In this document: positions 12,610-13,399 of the stretch, piece by piece
Layout of the letters: every line of letters starts with the position of its first letter
Position numbering within the stretch: the first letter of the stretch is position 1
Source of the DNA: CAYMAT01 sp964388495
GTDB taxonomy: Bacteria; Patescibacteriota; Gracilibacteria; Peribacterales; Peribacteraceae
Assembly (NCBI GenBank): GCA_964388495.1
Contig: CAYMAT010000037.1
Location: 1-13,399, forward strand
DNA: 13,399 nucleotides
Reading direction: 5' to 3'
The notes under the pieces: model-generated
Database searches by the model: none
Seen by the model: only the letters and a program-made list of their open reading frames with translations
Told to the model about the DNA's origin: nothing
Position numbers and translations under genes: made by a program

Positions 12610-13399
12610 ATGAAACCAAGAGAAAACTCTGCAGATAGCAGCTTTGTGAGTGAGAGTACAGTTATGCCGTTTCCGGCATGGGTACGGCTTCCGGGAGAGA
12701 CACAGGAAAATCGTTACACCTATAGAAATTCCATACGAGAAATTAAAGTAGGTCCTTTTAAAATAATTCCGGTGCAGCGGAAGGCATTTGTTCCAAGTAG
12801 TGGAGGTGGTGTCCTGGCAAAACTGACTTCCGTATTCAGTTCTAAGGCTTCTGCAGCCACAGGAAATGTTTTCCATCCAAAGAAAAAGGCGCTAATGCAA
12901 CCATCGCCACAATCTTCTCCAGAGGAATGTGTGTGCATAGAAACTCCTTCTGGATTAAAAATTCCCCACTTAATTTTATCGATACTCGATATTCAGGAAT
13001 CTGATCTAGAGCAACTTTCCGACAAGATATGGCTGGTCAAGAAAAAAATCGATGATGGTATTCTGCAGGAATTTAACCTGATGAATGCTGTACATCGGTC
13101 AAACAGCCAAATTCCCTATACTATAAGCAGTGAGTTGAGAGCTTACAAAATTAAAAATCGCCTCAGCGATAAGGATATTCAAGAACAAATAGAGGGAACT
13201 ATTGGCGTGCATTCCCTCTGGCGGACTACATGCGAAGTAGTCGGTCGGACAAAGCCCCTGGAGCTTCCTCTGGAAATCACTACAAATGACGATGTAGGTG
13301 CAGAAGCATGGGTTTCCCATTCAACGTTATACAATGATGAAATCCTCCTGGGAGCAAAAGACAGAAACGATCTTATTGCGTATATGGGAGCAGAAAGAT
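12610..13399 (+). CDS. Unrecognised protein, 3' end missing
   Basis: The frame from ATG 12610 stays open to the window end, giving 263 residues and an incomplete gene. It begins MKPRENSADSSFVSESTVMP. I do not recognise a family. Visible parts are a Ser/Gly/Ala segment (VPSSGGGVLAKLTSVFSS), a proline- and serine-rich stretch near residues 95-105, then a more ordered region with LILSILDIQESDLEQL and a charged helical part (ELRAYKIKNRLSDKDIQEQIEG). No signal peptide or transmembrane helix is evident in the visible part, so it may be cytosolic. Base composition is clearly more AT-rich than the other genes in the window, with AT-ending codons frequent, which may indicate transfer. The perfect extended -10 promoter just upstream and 263 stop-free codons in AT-rich DNA make it a real gene. 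Confidence 0.8.
   Translation, partial: MKPRENSADSSFVSESTVMPFPAWVRLPGETQENRYTYRNSIREIKVGPFKIIPVQRKAFVPSSGGGVLAKLTSVFSSKASAATGNVFHPKKKALMQPSPQSSPEECVCIETPSGLKIPHLILSILDIQESDLEQLSDKIWLVKKKIDDGILQEFNLMNAVHRSNSQIPYTISSELRAYKIKNRLSDKDIQEQIEGTIGVHSLWRTTCEVVGRTKPLELPLEITTNDDVGAEAWVSHSTLYNDEILLGAKDRNDLIAYMGAER

Overview
The window reads like a moderately GC-rich genome of a Candidate Phyla Radiation (Patescibacteria) bacterium, perhaps near Peregrinibacteria/Gracilibacteria. This is an inference. It rests on the large Cys-rich surface-type protein, a four-helix-bundle (S23) gene, dispersed CCTGAGC..TCGAAGG palindromic elements, an enlarged FtsI, a short pilus-type ATPase, and start codons that lack Shine-Dalgarno sequences and often sit 6-9 nt after a -10 box. 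There is no rRNA or other decisive marker. TGA is used as a stop (glmS and the rluA-family gene end with it), so the recoded Gracilibacteria/Absconditabacteria code does not apply.

Layout. Positions 2-3106 (+) hold the 3' part of a giant Cys-rich protein with a HExxH motif and about eight degenerate 'CC...W...CP' repeats. Positions 3175-4962 (+) are glmS. Positions 4963-5109 hold two further in-frame copies of the glmS C-terminal peptide, each preceded by a palindromic element. Positions 5125-5509 (-) are a four-helix-bundle gene cut by a 10-N assembly gap and bracketed by imperfect 20-bp inverted repeats. Positions 5630-8161 (-) are an FtsI-type transpeptidase. Divergent from it, 8337-9449 (+) is a PilB/GspE-type ATPase, followed by 9559-11289 (+), a membrane-anchored FecR/Ig-like protein flanked by two hairpins that share a loop sequence. 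Positions 11336-12262 (-) are an RluA-family pseudouridine synthase. Positions 12263-12609 contain a probable structured RNA with its own promoter and a strong terminator. Positions 12610-13399 (+) are the 5' part of an unrecognised, more AT-rich gene that runs off the window.

How the genes relate. GlmS supplies glucosamine-6-phosphate for peptidoglycan precursors and FtsI cross-links septal peptidoglycan, so the centre of the window concerns the cell envelope. The ATPase, the FecR/Ig-like protein and the Cys-rich protein probably concern the cell surface. Most genes appear to be single transcription units with their own promoter. No operon is evident.

The most striking observation is the triplicated glmS tail, which carries the catalytic lysine region. 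The three copies are identical over nine residues at protein level but differ at 5-7 of 9 codons, all lie in one frame, and are separated by hairpin elements. This looks like the scar of repeated insertion events that each rebuilt the enzyme's C-terminus.
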